In this document: positions 25,747 to 34,363 of the stretch, piece after piece
How positions within the stretch are numbered: position 1 is the first letter of the stretch
Layout: each line of letters opens with the position of its first letter
Origin: Thermoplasmata archaeon
Lineage (GTDB): Archaea > Thermoplasmatota > Thermoplasmata > Thermoplasmatales > Thermoplasmataceae
Direction: 5' to 3'
DNA: 64,000 nt
Assembly (NCBI GenBank): GCA_021802055.1
Contig: JAKAAY010000003.1
Span: 1-64,000, forward strand
Notes under the pieces: generated by a model
Databases searched by the model: none
What the model was told of the DNA's origin: nothing
The model's input: the letters and a program-made list of their open reading frames with translations, nothing else
Made by a program: the position numbers and the translations under genes

Positions 25747-27414
25747 ATGAGTGACAAGAAAACATCATCAACATCCCTGAGAATGCCCTCCCTAATAGGA
25801 GAAAGTACGACCCTTATTAAGAATATATTTAACGACCCTCAGCCCCTGCCGAGAAAGGTCCCGGACTACATGAGGGGAAAGGGTGGCTTCTGGTACTGGA
25901 CTGGAGCCATGGTAATGACGGCATTCCTGTACGAAGCGTTAACAGGACTTGTGCTCCTGTTCTACTACCAGCCTTCCAACGCTTATGTCAGCACAATGGC
26001 TTTTCTCAACAACACTCCTTATGGCGTTGTGATATTGACTTCGCACCTTTACGGTGCATATGCCATGATAGTCCTCATGTATCTCCATCTCCTGAGGAAC
26101 CTGTTCGTGGGTGCGTACAAGAAACCACGTGAGATACAGTGGCTCACCGGCATAATACTTCTGCTTCTCACCATTGGTGTTGGCTATTTCGGCTATTCAA
26201 TGAGCGGAGATGTCCTGTCGCAGGACGCAGTAGATGTGGGAAAAGGTATATTACAGGCTTTTCCAATTTCAAGCATAGGATTGTGGCTCAGCCTTGTCTT
26301 CTATGGTGGAGGATCAACTATCTCCCTCTTCAGCAGGTTGCTGGGATGGCATATTGTGCTGGCTGCTTCCATTGGCGTTATTTTCGCCCTGCACTTCTTC
26401 ATTGCAGAGTACAACACCATTATGCCAAAGGTGGAGAAAGGAGCAGACAAGGCACCCCTGGTTGATAAGGAGAGTAAGGAATACAAGCCCTGGTTCCCCT
26501 ACAATATGGTTTATATGTCGCAGATCTCGTTCCTTGTAATGGGACTCATTATACTGATCCCCTCAATTCTGGCAGTTACACCAAACGTTCCCGAACTGTT
26601 TTCGCCTTTCCCCCAGGCTGCGCCTGGGACTGCAGCGGCAGCAACGGCCATCCTCTATCCTCCATGGTTCCTCCTCTTCATATACAAGGAAATGGATTTT
26701 CAGCTGTCGATAGCAGTTGGACCATTCTGGGCAACCGTTATCTATGCGGGAATTCCTCTTATATATCTTTTCCTGCTTCCAGTGCTTGACAGAAGCGAAA
26801 ATTTGAAGATGCAGGATCGGACCGTGCATGTTGCACTGGGGATATCCGGTATTGCTTATCTGATTGGACTTTCCGTCTGGGGAGCCGTAGATTATGGAAT
26901 TGAGGTGGCATACTGGGCCTTCATTTTGTTCTTTGCAGGCATAGCTATTCCAGTCTATCTCGTTACGAGATACATCACAGACGCCGTAAAATCAGGTAAG
27001 TTCAAGGAAGCCTCGCTTCCAGCGATGATAGTCCTTATGACACTCATTGCGGTATTCTCGTTTGTATCGGGGATTGGCATAACATCTTACCTCGCTTCTC
27101 CAGACACTGGTAATGCCGCAATCATGATCGTGTTGCTGGTGATTACAGTCCTACTCGTTGTTTCCGCGATAGCAATGATCCTTGGGATCCTTCCGGAGAT
27201 TACCTGGAAGAGCGATAAAAGGATGTCCGGGAGCAGCTACACTTTCCTGGGCGCAGGATACGCCTTCTGTGCGATTGCGCTCGTATCCGTAATGATGGTG
27301 ATTTCCCCATACGGCGTATACAACGGGTCGCTTTACGGAATTGGACTGGGTCTGCTGTTCATAATAATGGCTGCAATGCTGAGGCTATACAGGTCATACG
27401 TCTACCACGAGTAA
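25747..27414 (+). CDS. cytochrome b of a Rieske/cytochrome b complex
   Basis: The 555-residue protein has about 12 hydrophobic helices: an N-terminal cytochrome b core and a long C-terminal membrane extension beyond subunit-IV-like helices. Haem-ligand histidine pairs are visible in helix B (SHLYGAYAMIVLMYLHLLRN, with two His 14 apart) and helix D (LGWHIVLAASIGVIFALHFF, 14 apart). PPW-like quinol-site sequence appears as YPPWFL near residue 300. It oxidises quinol together with the upstream Rieske protein. It is larger than mitochondrial cytochrome b (about 380), as seen in Thermoplasmatales and Sulfolobales homologues. Confidence 0.92.
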   Translation: MSDKKTSSTSLRMPSLIGESTTLIKNIFNDPQPLPRKVPDYMRGKGGFWYWTGAMVMTAFLYEALTGLVLLFYYQPSNAYVSTMAFLNNTPYGVVILTSHLYGAYAMIVLMYLHLLRNLFVGAYKKPREIQWLTGIILLLLTIGVGYFGYSMSGDVLSQDAVDVGKGILQAFPISSIGLWLSLVFYGGGSTISLFSRLLGWHIVLAASIGVIFALHFFIAEYNTIMPKVEKGADKAPLVDKESKEYKPWFPYNMVYMSQISFLVMGLIILIPSILAVTPNVPELFSPFPQAAPGTAAAATAILYPPWFLLFIYKEMDFQLSIAVGPFWATVIYAGIPLIYLFLLPVLDRSENLKMQDRTVHVALGISGIAYLIGLSVWGAVDYGIEVAYWAFILFFAGIAIPVYLVTRYITDAVKSGKFKEASLPAMIVLMTLIAVFSFVSGIGITSYLASPDTGNAAIMIVLLVITVLLVVSAIAMILGILPEITWKSDKRMSGSSYTFLGAGYAFCAIALVSVMMVISPYGVYNGSLYGIGLGLLFIIMAAMLRLYRSYVYHE

Positions 27415-27446
27415 GGTGCAGCGGAAGACCTGGAATGGGCCTTAGC

Positions 27447-28064
27447 TCAGTAGGCCTCAATAGACCCCATCATCCAGCCCGGAGTTTCCATTGGGCCAGC
27501 ACCACAAGGGCACATGCATCCCCAGCTGTATACACCTGCCTGCCCTATCTCGAAGAAAGCGGTAACGTTGTATCCAATCTCCACGGGTATGTTTACCGTA
27601 CTCTCAGGGAGCCCAATTGTGAAGGTGTGCGAGATGTCAGCATAGGGAACCGATGTTACTGTCTCCCCGCGTGAAAGTGCACTTGGCGAGGCGAGGGTGG
27701 AATTGTCCTTCAGGAGTATGGCCTGGTTTCCCAGGGTGCCAGTTACCTGAGAGTATGATGTAGCAAAGGGCGGACTCACCATGCTGTCGTAGGAGACGAT
27801 GTTGATCCGTATGATCTCGCCAACGGGGAGACGTATCACTGACGAACTCCTCATTGTCCCATTCTGCAGCACGTAAAAGGCCGGCTGCATCCCAAGTGTG
27901 GAGTTAAAATAGCTGTCTTTTACCACCAGATTTATGGTGAATACATTGCTTTGCGGGAAGGATAATTGAGTCGACTGTGAAGGAGCATATGACGAGCCCG
28001 CAGCAACACCTACCAGCATTCCGGCGGTAGCTACGGCCATAACCAGGTACGCAATTTTATCCAT
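27447..28064 (-). CDS. second cupredoxin-like protein, paralogue of the 24293 gene
   Basis: A 205-residue protein with an N-terminal signal or anchor helix (AYLVMAVATAGMLVGVAAGS) and a cupredoxin domain. Candidate ligands are His in ISHTFTIG, cysteines in WGCMCPCGAG and Met in GPMETPGWMM. As in the paralogue, the domain ends within a dozen residues of the PGWMMGSI segment, and the CuA histidine is absent. It converges on the cytochrome b gene, with 32 bases between the two stops, and has its own upstream promoter region. It may be an alternative electron carrier expressed under different conditions (inference). Confidence 0.75.
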   Translation of the reverse strand: MDKIAYLVMAVATAGMLVGVAAGSSYAPSQSTQLSFPQSNVFTINLVVKDSYFNSTLGMQPAFYVLQNGTMRSSSVIRLPVGEIIRINIVSYDSMVSPPFATSYSQVTGTLGNQAILLKDNSTLASPSALSRGETVTSVPYADISHTFTIGLPESTVNIPVEIGYNVTAFFEIGQAGVYSWGCMCPCGAGPMETPGWMMGSIEAY

Positions 28065-28152
28065 ATTATATCACAAGATACATTTAATGAGTCAAATGAT
28101 AAGAAGTGATGACCTCACAGGTGAGAACGGTTTATATCCACAGAGTAATGAG

Positions 28153-29343
28153 TCAATGATCCATGCAATTAATGGCAATCCCTGAAGGTATTTTAGGGTA
28201 GAAGTATGTTGATTTCTGAGGCAGGATCTGATTCTTAAGCACCACTTTTATGAAATTCTCCTTTTCCCACGGAGGCATTATTAGGGAAATTGCAGCGGTC
28301 CTACCATCCACGCTCCTGATGGCTTCCGCCAGGTCATTTGTGTAAAGAACGTTTCTTTCAATTTCTACTTCTGACAACCCCAGACATCTTGTTAATATTA
28401 TCTCATTTACTATTGCAGTGAGGGGGACCTCAGTGTCAGGAGCATATGCAGGTAAAAGTGGTGAAACAACATCTTTTCTGATCTTCAGGCAGCGGTACTG
28501 TCCGTCATATAGAATCAGTCCCGGTGATTTCGTAAAGTCACTCCTCGTCTCCACTTCGAAGTATTCCTGAATTCTGGTGGCCCAGTCCTTATTGGGGATA
28601 TCTGTCTTTACAATCCTGTGGATCCCGGCAATGAGGAGGCCAGGATCATGCACGGAGGTTATGTATGCCATGGAATAACTCCAGAATTCCCTGGCATTTC
28701 CATCGCTCATGTCAGCGAGAGCCTGTGTGGCTGCAAGTCTGTGATGGCCGTCAGCCACTATTGAGTTCTCGCTATCGAGTGAACTCCTGATTTCCTCAAT
28801 CACTGCCTGATCCTCAATCAAATATACCTTGTTTACGACGTTGAGTGGCTCCTCAAAAGAGAATAGCCTGGCAGAGGTCTGAAGTGCAGACCTGAGGAGC
28901 TTCTCAAATTTTGAGCTGGACACCAATAGGAAAATGGGCTCCGGTTGGCATCCCAGCGTTGACATCAGCTGCATTCTCCCCTTCCTGGGCCCGTCAAAGG
29001 TTTTCTCATGGGGCTTCACAGTTCCGTCTATGGGGTAAATACCGGCCAGTGCAATGATCCCAAGGCGCTGCAGGTTCTGGTTTGCATAGGAGAATTCCTG
29101 AGAGACCAGAAGCACAACATCCCTGTCGGGACGCTTGATTCTCCCTTCAGAAATCCAGCGGTCGATGATTTGCCTAGGAGTGCCCATTCCATCGCTTTCG
29201 GCTGGCAGGGTCAGATGCACTATGTTCTCGCGATTCTTCTTCAGATCATCTTCCTGAGGCTTGAGGATTGTGTCAAAGGGGGGAGCTATGAATGTGGAAA
29301 TGTTTCCCTGATATATCAGCGGTTTGAAGGGCTTGATTCTCAT
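28153..29343 (-). CDS. DUF1015-family protein
   Basis: The 396-residue soluble protein has the family start (IKPFKPLIYQ, with APPFDTI following) and the diagnostic VADGHHRLAATQAL near residue 197. DUF1015 proteins occur widely in anaerobes and archaea; their enzymatic role is not settled, and the ADGHHR motif looks like a nucleotide- or metal-binding site. It is co-transcribed with and overlaps by 4 bases the upstream endonuclease IV gene, an association whose meaning is unclear. Confidence 0.82.
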   Translation of the reverse strand: MRIKPFKPLIYQGNISTFIAPPFDTILKPQEDDLKKNRENIVHLTLPAESDGMGTPRQIIDRWISEGRIKRPDRDVVLLVSQEFSYANQNLQRLGIIALAGIYPIDGTVKPHEKTFDGPRKGRMQLMSTLGCQPEPIFLLVSSSKFEKLLRSALQTSARLFSFEEPLNVVNKVYLIEDQAVIEEIRSSLDSENSIVADGHHRLAATQALADMSDGNAREFWSYSMAYITSVHDPGLLIAGIHRIVKTDIPNKDWATRIQEYFEVETRSDFTKSPGLILYDGQYRCLKIRKDVVSPLLPAYAPDTEVPLTAIVNEIILTRCLGLSEVEIERNVLYTNDLAEAIRSVDGRTAAISLIMPPWEKENFIKVVLKNQILPQKSTYFYPKIPSGIAINCMDH

Positions 29344-30203
29344 ATCCTCTCCATCCTGAATACAGATTCCAGCGCCTTGATATCAGACGGATAACCGGGT
29401 TCGCCGCTGGGAGTTTCCAGGATCATGGGGAGTTCCCTGAGTCTCTCATCATTGATGAAGTTTGAGACGCCATCTAATCCAAGCTGGCCTTTTCCTATCT
29501 GCTCATGCCTGTCAACTCTGCTCCCCATTTCCTTCTTGGAATCATTGAGATGGAATCCCTTCAGATATTTTCTCCCTATAACAGAATCGAACTGATCAAA
29601 CGTTTCAGCATATCCATTTGGCGACTTTATATCGTATCCTGAGGCAAATACATGACACGTATCAAAGCATATTCCCACGCTCTTCTTTTCTGTTACCCCA
29701 TCTATCATTGAAGCGAGTTGCTCAAAGCGGTAACCAACCGTGCTTCCCTGTCCTGCGGCTGTCTCCAGAAGCAGAGTCACTCTCATTCCATCGTAGAAAG
29801 TGGAATTGATCATATTCGAGATGCTTCTTAAGGCAGAATTTTCCCCAGTTCCTGCTGCAGAACCGGGGTGAACCACGAGGTAATCAATCTGGAGCTGATC
29901 GGCTCTACGGAGTTCTTCTGTCAACCCATTTTTCACCTTCGCGGAAAGCTCCTCATCCTTTGTGCCCATATTGAGAAGATATGATGCATGGACCATAAGT
30001 TTGCTGAATCCTCCATTTCTAGTACCGGCCACAAACTTATCTGCGTCCTCCGGGGGGATGGGTTTGGCCTTCCACTGCATCTGGTTCTTTGAAAAGATCT
30101 GGAAAGAACTGAATCCAAACACTGCGGCTCTTTCGGGCGAAAGATAAATGCCACCTGATGTAGAAATGTGGCCGCCAAGGATCACTTCATCCAGCATTCC
30201 CAT
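29340..30203 (-). CDS. nfo: endonuclease IV (AP endonuclease)
   Basis: A 287-residue TIM-barrel enzyme of base-excision repair that cuts the DNA backbone 5' to abasic sites. Zinc-ligand motifs of the family are clear: GGHIST near the N-terminus, VHPGS near residue 110, LLLETAAGQG near 145, GICFDTCHVFASGYD near 178, GFHLNDSKKEMGSRVDRHE near 218 and ILETPS near 262. Length matches bacterial Nfo. Start at the first ATG preceded by AAGGAGAA; a second ATG two codons later is possible. Confidence 0.93.
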   Translation of the reverse strand: MGMLDEVILGGHISTSGGIYLSPERAAVFGFSSFQIFSKNQMQWKAKPIPPEDADKFVAGTRNGGFSKLMVHASYLLNMGTKDEELSAKVKNGLTEELRRADQLQIDYLVVHPGSAAGTGENSALRSISNMINSTFYDGMRVTLLLETAAGQGSTVGYRFEQLASMIDGVTEKKSVGICFDTCHVFASGYDIKSPNGYAETFDQFDSVIGRKYLKGFHLNDSKKEMGSRVDRHEQIGKGQLGLDGVSNFINDERLRELPMILETPSGEPGYPSDIKALESVFRMERI

Positions 30204-30282
30204 TTCTCCTTCATATGGAAACGAATATAATTAATTTCCATGCTTATCAACTACCGACCTGGAAGTCAGCACCATAGAATAC

Positions 30283-30984
30283 CTAGCGCTGGATGAGCAT
30301 ATTGATGAACTGGTAGACATGCATCGCAAGCGCGGGGTTATCAGTATATCCGCATTCATCAAGATCGGGGCCGGCAATCATTGCCCTGACCTTGTCGCTT
30401 GCGACATCCGTTGCTACGATGCCCTCTTTCTTAAAAGCTTCGGCATTTTCCGGGACGCGCTTGTTGGGAGGCGTGACGAACACCACTCTCACACCTCTTT
30501 TTATGGCATTTTCTATGGGTTTTTTGAGATCACTCCTTATCTCGCTGATTCTGGGCGTTGCAATGAAGAGTTCCTGTTCGGTGAGATTGATCACCTCCAC
30601 AAGCTTGTCCATGACTTTCTGATGCCCGTAAATGGTGTAGATAAGTTGCGGTTCACCCTTTGATGGCAGCTGATCCTGCAGTTCCTTGAGGTCACTGAAG
30701 AGGTTCTGAATCTTGAGGTCCATGTTCCTTCTTATTGTAGAGAGATCCTCCGGCTTGAACATCTTTGGCCTGCCTTCTGTCTCCTTGGCAAAACCCTGCT
30801 CCACAAGGGATTCCATCACCTTGTATGCAGAGGTCCTGGGGATCTGGGCGGTGTCAGCAATGGTATCAGCATTTGCCACACCATGATACACAAGGGCTGC
30901 AAATCCCTGTGCCTCATAGGAAGAAAGACCGAGCATCTTGAGCATGCCTACTATTCTTTCAAACCTTTCAGAATTTACGACCAC
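30283..30984 (-). CDS. TrmB-family transcriptional regulator
   Basis: About 233 residues. The N-terminal winged helix (MLKMLGLSSYEAQGFAALVY, then PRTSAYKVMESLVEQGF) matches TrmB-type archaeal regulators. It is followed by a helical coiled linker (FSDLKELQDQL) and a phospholipase-D-like C-terminal domain (LFIATPRISEIRSDLKKPIE) as in TrmB effector regions without the sugar-binding extension. A GTG at 30984 is chosen: TATTAAT lies about 24 bases upstream, and the frame beyond it encodes an unlikely Cys-rich peptide. Targets unknown; TrmB proteins usually sense sugars or metabolites. Confidence 0.78.
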   Translation of the reverse strand: MVVNSERFERIVGMLKMLGLSSYEAQGFAALVYHGVANADTIADTAQIPRTSAYKVMESLVEQGFAKETEGRPKMFKPEDLSTIRRNMDLKIQNLFSDLKELQDQLPSKGEPQLIYTIYGHQKVMDKLVEVINLTEQELFIATPRISEIRSDLKKPIENAIKRGVRVVFVTPPNKRVPENAEAFKKEGIVATDVASDKVRAMIAGPDLDECGYTDNPALAMHVYQFINMLIQR

Positions 30985-31171
30985 AACTACAAATGATATC
31001 ACTATTAATATTGATTTGCAGCACTGGCAGCATGATTGGCACCCGCGCCCAAGCAAAGAGCCTTCAAAAGCAGTGGACCAGGGCTGAACGGCACTAGGTT
31101 CCTGTCGGATGAAGAAATAGTCCAGACCGGATGCCTACTGAAAAATATTTCATACCGGGATCATATGGTAA

Positions 31172-31606
31172 GTGATGATACTCGGCGCTGACGAACTCAG
31201 GATCCTTCTCAAGGAAGATGGATTCCTCCGGAACCTTGACATTGAAGTAATTGAAGCATCTCAGGGTAGGATGGAGGTGTCTGTCCCTTTCGACGATAAG
31301 ATCATGCGTATGGGAGGCATAGTGAATGGAGGCGCGATAATGTCACTTTGTGACCTTGTTGGCGGGCTTTGCATAATGACCCGCGATCCAGAGGTCATGA
31401 ATCAGGTAACGGTCGACATGCAGGTAAACTTCCTGAAAGCCATATCAAACGGGCCGGTCAGGGCGGTTGGAAAGAGCGTCAAGATAGGGAAGACCATTGC
31501 TTACTCCGAGATGATTATCTACGACGGGCAGGGAAACGAGTGTGCCAGGGGATCAGGCAACTGGTACCTGTACAGGGGTGAAGGAAACTGGACGAATTCC
31601 CGATAA
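31172..31606 (+). CDS. hotdog-fold thioesterase (PaaI family)
   Basis: The 144-residue protein has the hotdog core with catalytic-loop motif GGIVNGGAIMSLCDLVGGL near residue 50 (HGG in classical PaaI, here NGG) and QVTVDMQVNFLKAI in the central strand. It would hydrolyse an acyl-CoA thioester. The His of the usual 'xHGG' motif is Asn here, which also occurs in some family members. Its stop overlaps the probable start of coaBC as ATAA, indicating tight coupling. Confidence 0.82.
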   Translation: MMILGADELRILLKEDGFLRNLDIEVIEASQGRMEVSVPFDDKIMRMGGIVNGGAIMSLCDLVGGLCIMTRDPEVMNQVTVDMQVNFLKAISNGPVRAVGKSVKIGKTIAYSEMIIYDGQGNECARGSGNWYLYRGEGNWTNSR

Positions 31607-31659
31607 ACAGAGAAGGCAGCCTTTACGGCAAAAGAGTTATTTTCGCAGTAACGGGAAGT

Positions 31660-32799
31660 GTGTCGGTGTACCGCATGCTGGACATCATGCGGGACTTCCG
31701 GAGGCAGGGGGCCGAAGTACATGTGGTTGCAAGCAGGGACGCAACAGAGATGGTCTCAGTGGAACTCTTCGCGTGGGCATCAGGAAATGAGGTTATCACG
31801 GAGATCGGCGGCAGGCTTGAACACATCTCTCTTCTTGAGGAGAACAGGGAGAACACCGTTCTTATTATGGCGCCCTCAACCTTCAACACGTTGGGCAAAA
31901 TGGCCTCGGGCATATCCGATACACCTCCAACGGTGTTTTTTGCAAATGCGCTTGGCCTGAATCTTCCTGTGGTGGCGTCACCTGTGATGCACATGGGCAT
32001 GATGCAGAATCCATTCAACCTTGAAAATATCCAGAGGCTTAGGGAATACGGAGTCATAATAATGGAACCAAAGGTTGAAGAGGGCAAGGCAAAGATACAG
32101 GGAAGCATGGAATTCATCGATTATGCCTGCAGGGCACTCTCATCCAAGCCGCTGAAGGAGAAGAGGATTCTGATTCTCTCTGGAAGAAGCGAAGAGGGAA
32201 TTGATCCTGTGAGGCTGCTCACAAACAGGTCAACCGGGATCACGGGATTCTGGCTTTCCAGGAGCGCTTTCAGGATGGGTGCATATGTCACCTATATAGG
32301 AAACTGCACAAGAATTCTGCCCTCATACGTAGATTTCAGGGAATGTTACGACACGGACAGGTTTGAAGCATTTGCCATGGAGGAAATCGGGGCAAAGCAC
32401 TATGATGCGATAATTGTTTGCGCTGCCCTGTCTGACTTCAAACTTGACCGGGTACAGGCGCAAAAAATTCCAAGCGAAAGCCCAATCTCATTAAGCCTTG
32501 TGACCAGAGGCAAGGTGATTCAGGAAATCAGGAAACATTATGACGGTACGTTGGTCGCATTCCGTCTCTCTTCAGGCGAGTCTGTGAAATCTGTTCAGGG
32601 GAAAATGGACGAAACCGGCGCCGACCTGATTGTTTACAATGATTACGAGATGCCAGGTGGCCCCTTTGGAGAGATCCATTCCGGCTACACCATCATTGGC
32701 AAGGAGGGAAGCAGAAACCTGCCACAGAACACCAAGGAAAGGAACATGATGGAGATCGTCCGGCACATCTCAGAGATCATCAGGCAGGTGCGTAAATGA
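31660..32799 (+). CDS. coaBC: bifunctional phosphopantothenoylcysteine decarboxylase/synthetase
   Basis: CoaC domain first (flavin-dependent decarboxylase; PSTFNTLGKMASG, then ASPVMHMGMMQNPF), CoaB domain second (LILSGRSEEGIDPVRLLTNR, then CAALSDFKLD). Together they make 4'-phosphopantetheine for coenzyme A. 31660 is the first canonical start (GTG), but the conserved first strand and FMN loop (GKRVIFAVTGS) are encoded just upstream in the same open frame, which begins at 31582 and has no ATG, GTG or TTG. A likely real start is ATA at 31603, whose last two bases begin the TAA stop of the thioesterase gene. Overlaps the next gene by 4 bases. Confidence 0.88.
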   Translation: MSVYRMLDIMRDFRRQGAEVHVVASRDATEMVSVELFAWASGNEVITEIGGRLEHISLLEENRENTVLIMAPSTFNTLGKMASGISDTPPTVFFANALGLNLPVVASPVMHMGMMQNPFNLENIQRLREYGVIIMEPKVEEGKAKIQGSMEFIDYACRALSSKPLKEKRILILSGRSEEGIDPVRLLTNRSTGITGFWLSRSAFRMGAYVTYIGNCTRILPSYVDFRECYDTDRFEAFAMEEIGAKHYDAIIVCAALSDFKLDRVQAQKIPSESPISLSLVTRGKVIQEIRKHYDGTLVAFRLSSGESVKSVQGKMDETGADLIVYNDYEMPGGPFGEIHSGYTIIGKEGSRNLPQNTKERNMMEIVRHISEIIRQVRK

Positions 32800-33560
32800 T
32801 GATCCGGGTTGTGGGGCTTGAGCTTGACCGCATCTCACTCAAGGAGTTTGAAGCTCAGGGAGGCCGGAACATTGAATCCCAACTTAAAAGTGAAAATTAT
32901 GATGTCCTGCTCCTGCCTGAGAAGTGGATCACGGATCCTTTGGAAGCAGAAAATCCAGTGGTGGACTTCTTCCTCGACCTGTCTAGGGATTCAGGAAGCA
33001 TAATCGTACCCGGCAGCCTCTCCCTGAAAAACGGGGAAGGCTTTTCCAACTCTTCACCCGTGATTATTGATGGACGCCTCGTTTCCTGGCAGCATAAGAT
33101 GAACCCGTACAGGATCGAGAGAGAATCCATGGCCAGGGGGAACGCATTGAACATCTATAACACAAAATTTGGCAGGATTTCAGTCGCAATCTGCTATGAT
33201 ATAGATTTTCCGTACTTTGCCAAGATCTCTGCCCTGAACGGCGTGGTATTGATCCTTAATCCCTCCCTCATACCTGCACAGTTCCACAGGGAATGGCATA
33301 TGTATGTTGAATCCCGAGCCCTGGAGAACCGCATCTCAATGTTCTCTGTGAATTCATCCGAGGAGATCTTTGGCGGCAATTCTATCGCTGTATGGCCCTA
33401 CTCAGACTGGATAGGGGTGAGGATACAGACCATCCATTCTGATGGAAAGATCCTAAGGGCGGAGATTGATCCGGACAGTTTCGCCTCCATACGTAAATCA
33501 AGGGCAGAGGAAGATCCTGGCAGCTATTCACTCAAAGAAGGCTCGGTTAATTATTTCTGA
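32796..33560 (+). CDS. carbon-nitrogen hydrolase (nitrilase superfamily)
   Basis: The 254-residue protein has the superfamily's catalytic triad: Glu in LLPEKWI near residue 42, Lys in WQHKMNPY near 104 and Cys in AICYDIDFP near 132. It would hydrolyse an amide or nitrile, releasing ammonia or an amine; substrate unknown. Translation is coupled to CoaBC through a 4-base overlap, so a role in pantetheine or other amide metabolism is possible (inference). It ends with a 33-base convergent overlap with the next gene. Confidence 0.85.
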   Translation: MMIRVVGLELDRISLKEFEAQGGRNIESQLKSENYDVLLLPEKWITDPLEAENPVVDFFLDLSRDSGSIIVPGSLSLKNGEGFSNSSPVIIDGRLVSWQHKMNPYRIERESMARGNALNIYNTKFGRISVAICYDIDFPYFAKISALNGVVLILNPSLIPAQFHREWHMYVESRALENRISMFSVNSSEEIFGGNSIAVWPYSDWIGVRIQTIHSDGKILRAEIDPDSFASIRKSRAEEDPGSYSLKEGSVNYF

Positions 33561-34229
33561 CACTTCCTCTGAATTTGTGAGGTGTGGTAGATGTCCTGCA
33601 CCCTCAATGATATGCACCGCACTGGATGGTATGAACTCTGCAAATTTTCTCGAGTATGATACCGGTATCATTTCATCCATCGACCCCCATATGATGTGAG
33701 TCTTGGAGCGTATGGACAAGAGCTCTTCCGGCTTGAGCCTCTGCGATTCCAGCGAGTTGTTCCTCACGATGTTCTCTATCACTGTCCTGTTGTTGTACTT
33801 GCTCATTGCCATTGCAGCCTCTATGAATTCCTGCCCTTTTCCCAACTGGGCCACAGAGGGATTCAGCCCGGCACTGTCCAGAAGGAAAAGGTACCGAGGC
33901 CTGAGCATGGATGAAGCCAGCTTTGCAGCAAGCCACCCTCCATACGAACTCCCAGCTATGGCAACCGGAGAAACGCTGTTTTCCCGCAGGAACTCATCTA
34001 TGATGCTGCACTGAAGATCTACCGTATATTCGACGTTCGGCTTGGCAGATCTCCCATGTCCCGGCAGATCCAGGAAATATACTTCCAGGTCAGTTCTGAG
34101 GTGCCTGTGAAGTCTGAGCCAGGAATTCCCAGTCCCTCCAAGGCCATGAAGAAAAATTACCGGGATATCGCCGTCGTTGTGTAGATAGGAAATGTCTCCG
34201 AACGAGGTGCGGGTGATCTGTCTGTCCAT
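33528..34229 (-). CDS. alpha/beta hydrolase
   Basis: A 233-residue hydrolase with oxyanion motif LHGLGGTGNSW near residue 28, nucleophile Ser in AGSSYGGW near 95, Asp in GSMDEMIP near 183 and His in GAGHLPHL near 212. It resembles the menH/bioH-like small-molecule esterase and lyase group, but substrate is not determinable. It overlaps the convergent nitrilase-family gene by 33 bases at the 3' end. Confidence 0.85.
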   Translation of the reverse strand: MDRQITRTSFGDISYLHNDGDIPVIFLHGLGGTGNSWLRLHRHLRTDLEVYFLDLPGHGRSAKPNVEYTVDLQCSIIDEFLRENSVSPVAIAGSSYGGWLAAKLASSMLRPRYLFLLDSAGLNPSVAQLGKGQEFIEAAMAMSKYNNRTVIENIVRNNSLESQRLKPEELLSIRSKTHIIWGSMDEMIPVSYSRKFAEFIPSSAVHIIEGAGHLPHLTNSEEVSEIINRAFFE

Positions 34230-34329
34230 AATAAACCTTCACAGTGAAACGGCGTTGGGATAAGAAATTTGAGGATATTTGTGCATCTCTGCACAAGAGT
34301 CCCGGAGGTCAGGATCTTTGCTATTTAAG

Positions 34330-34337
34330 TTTATAGA
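34330..34337 (+). promoter_or_regulatory. TATA box of ppdK
   Basis: TTTATA within an AT-rich run about 30 bases before the ATG at 34364. Confidence 0.5.
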
Positions 34338-34363
34338 AATTTAGTTTTATTGTGTCGTAATAA

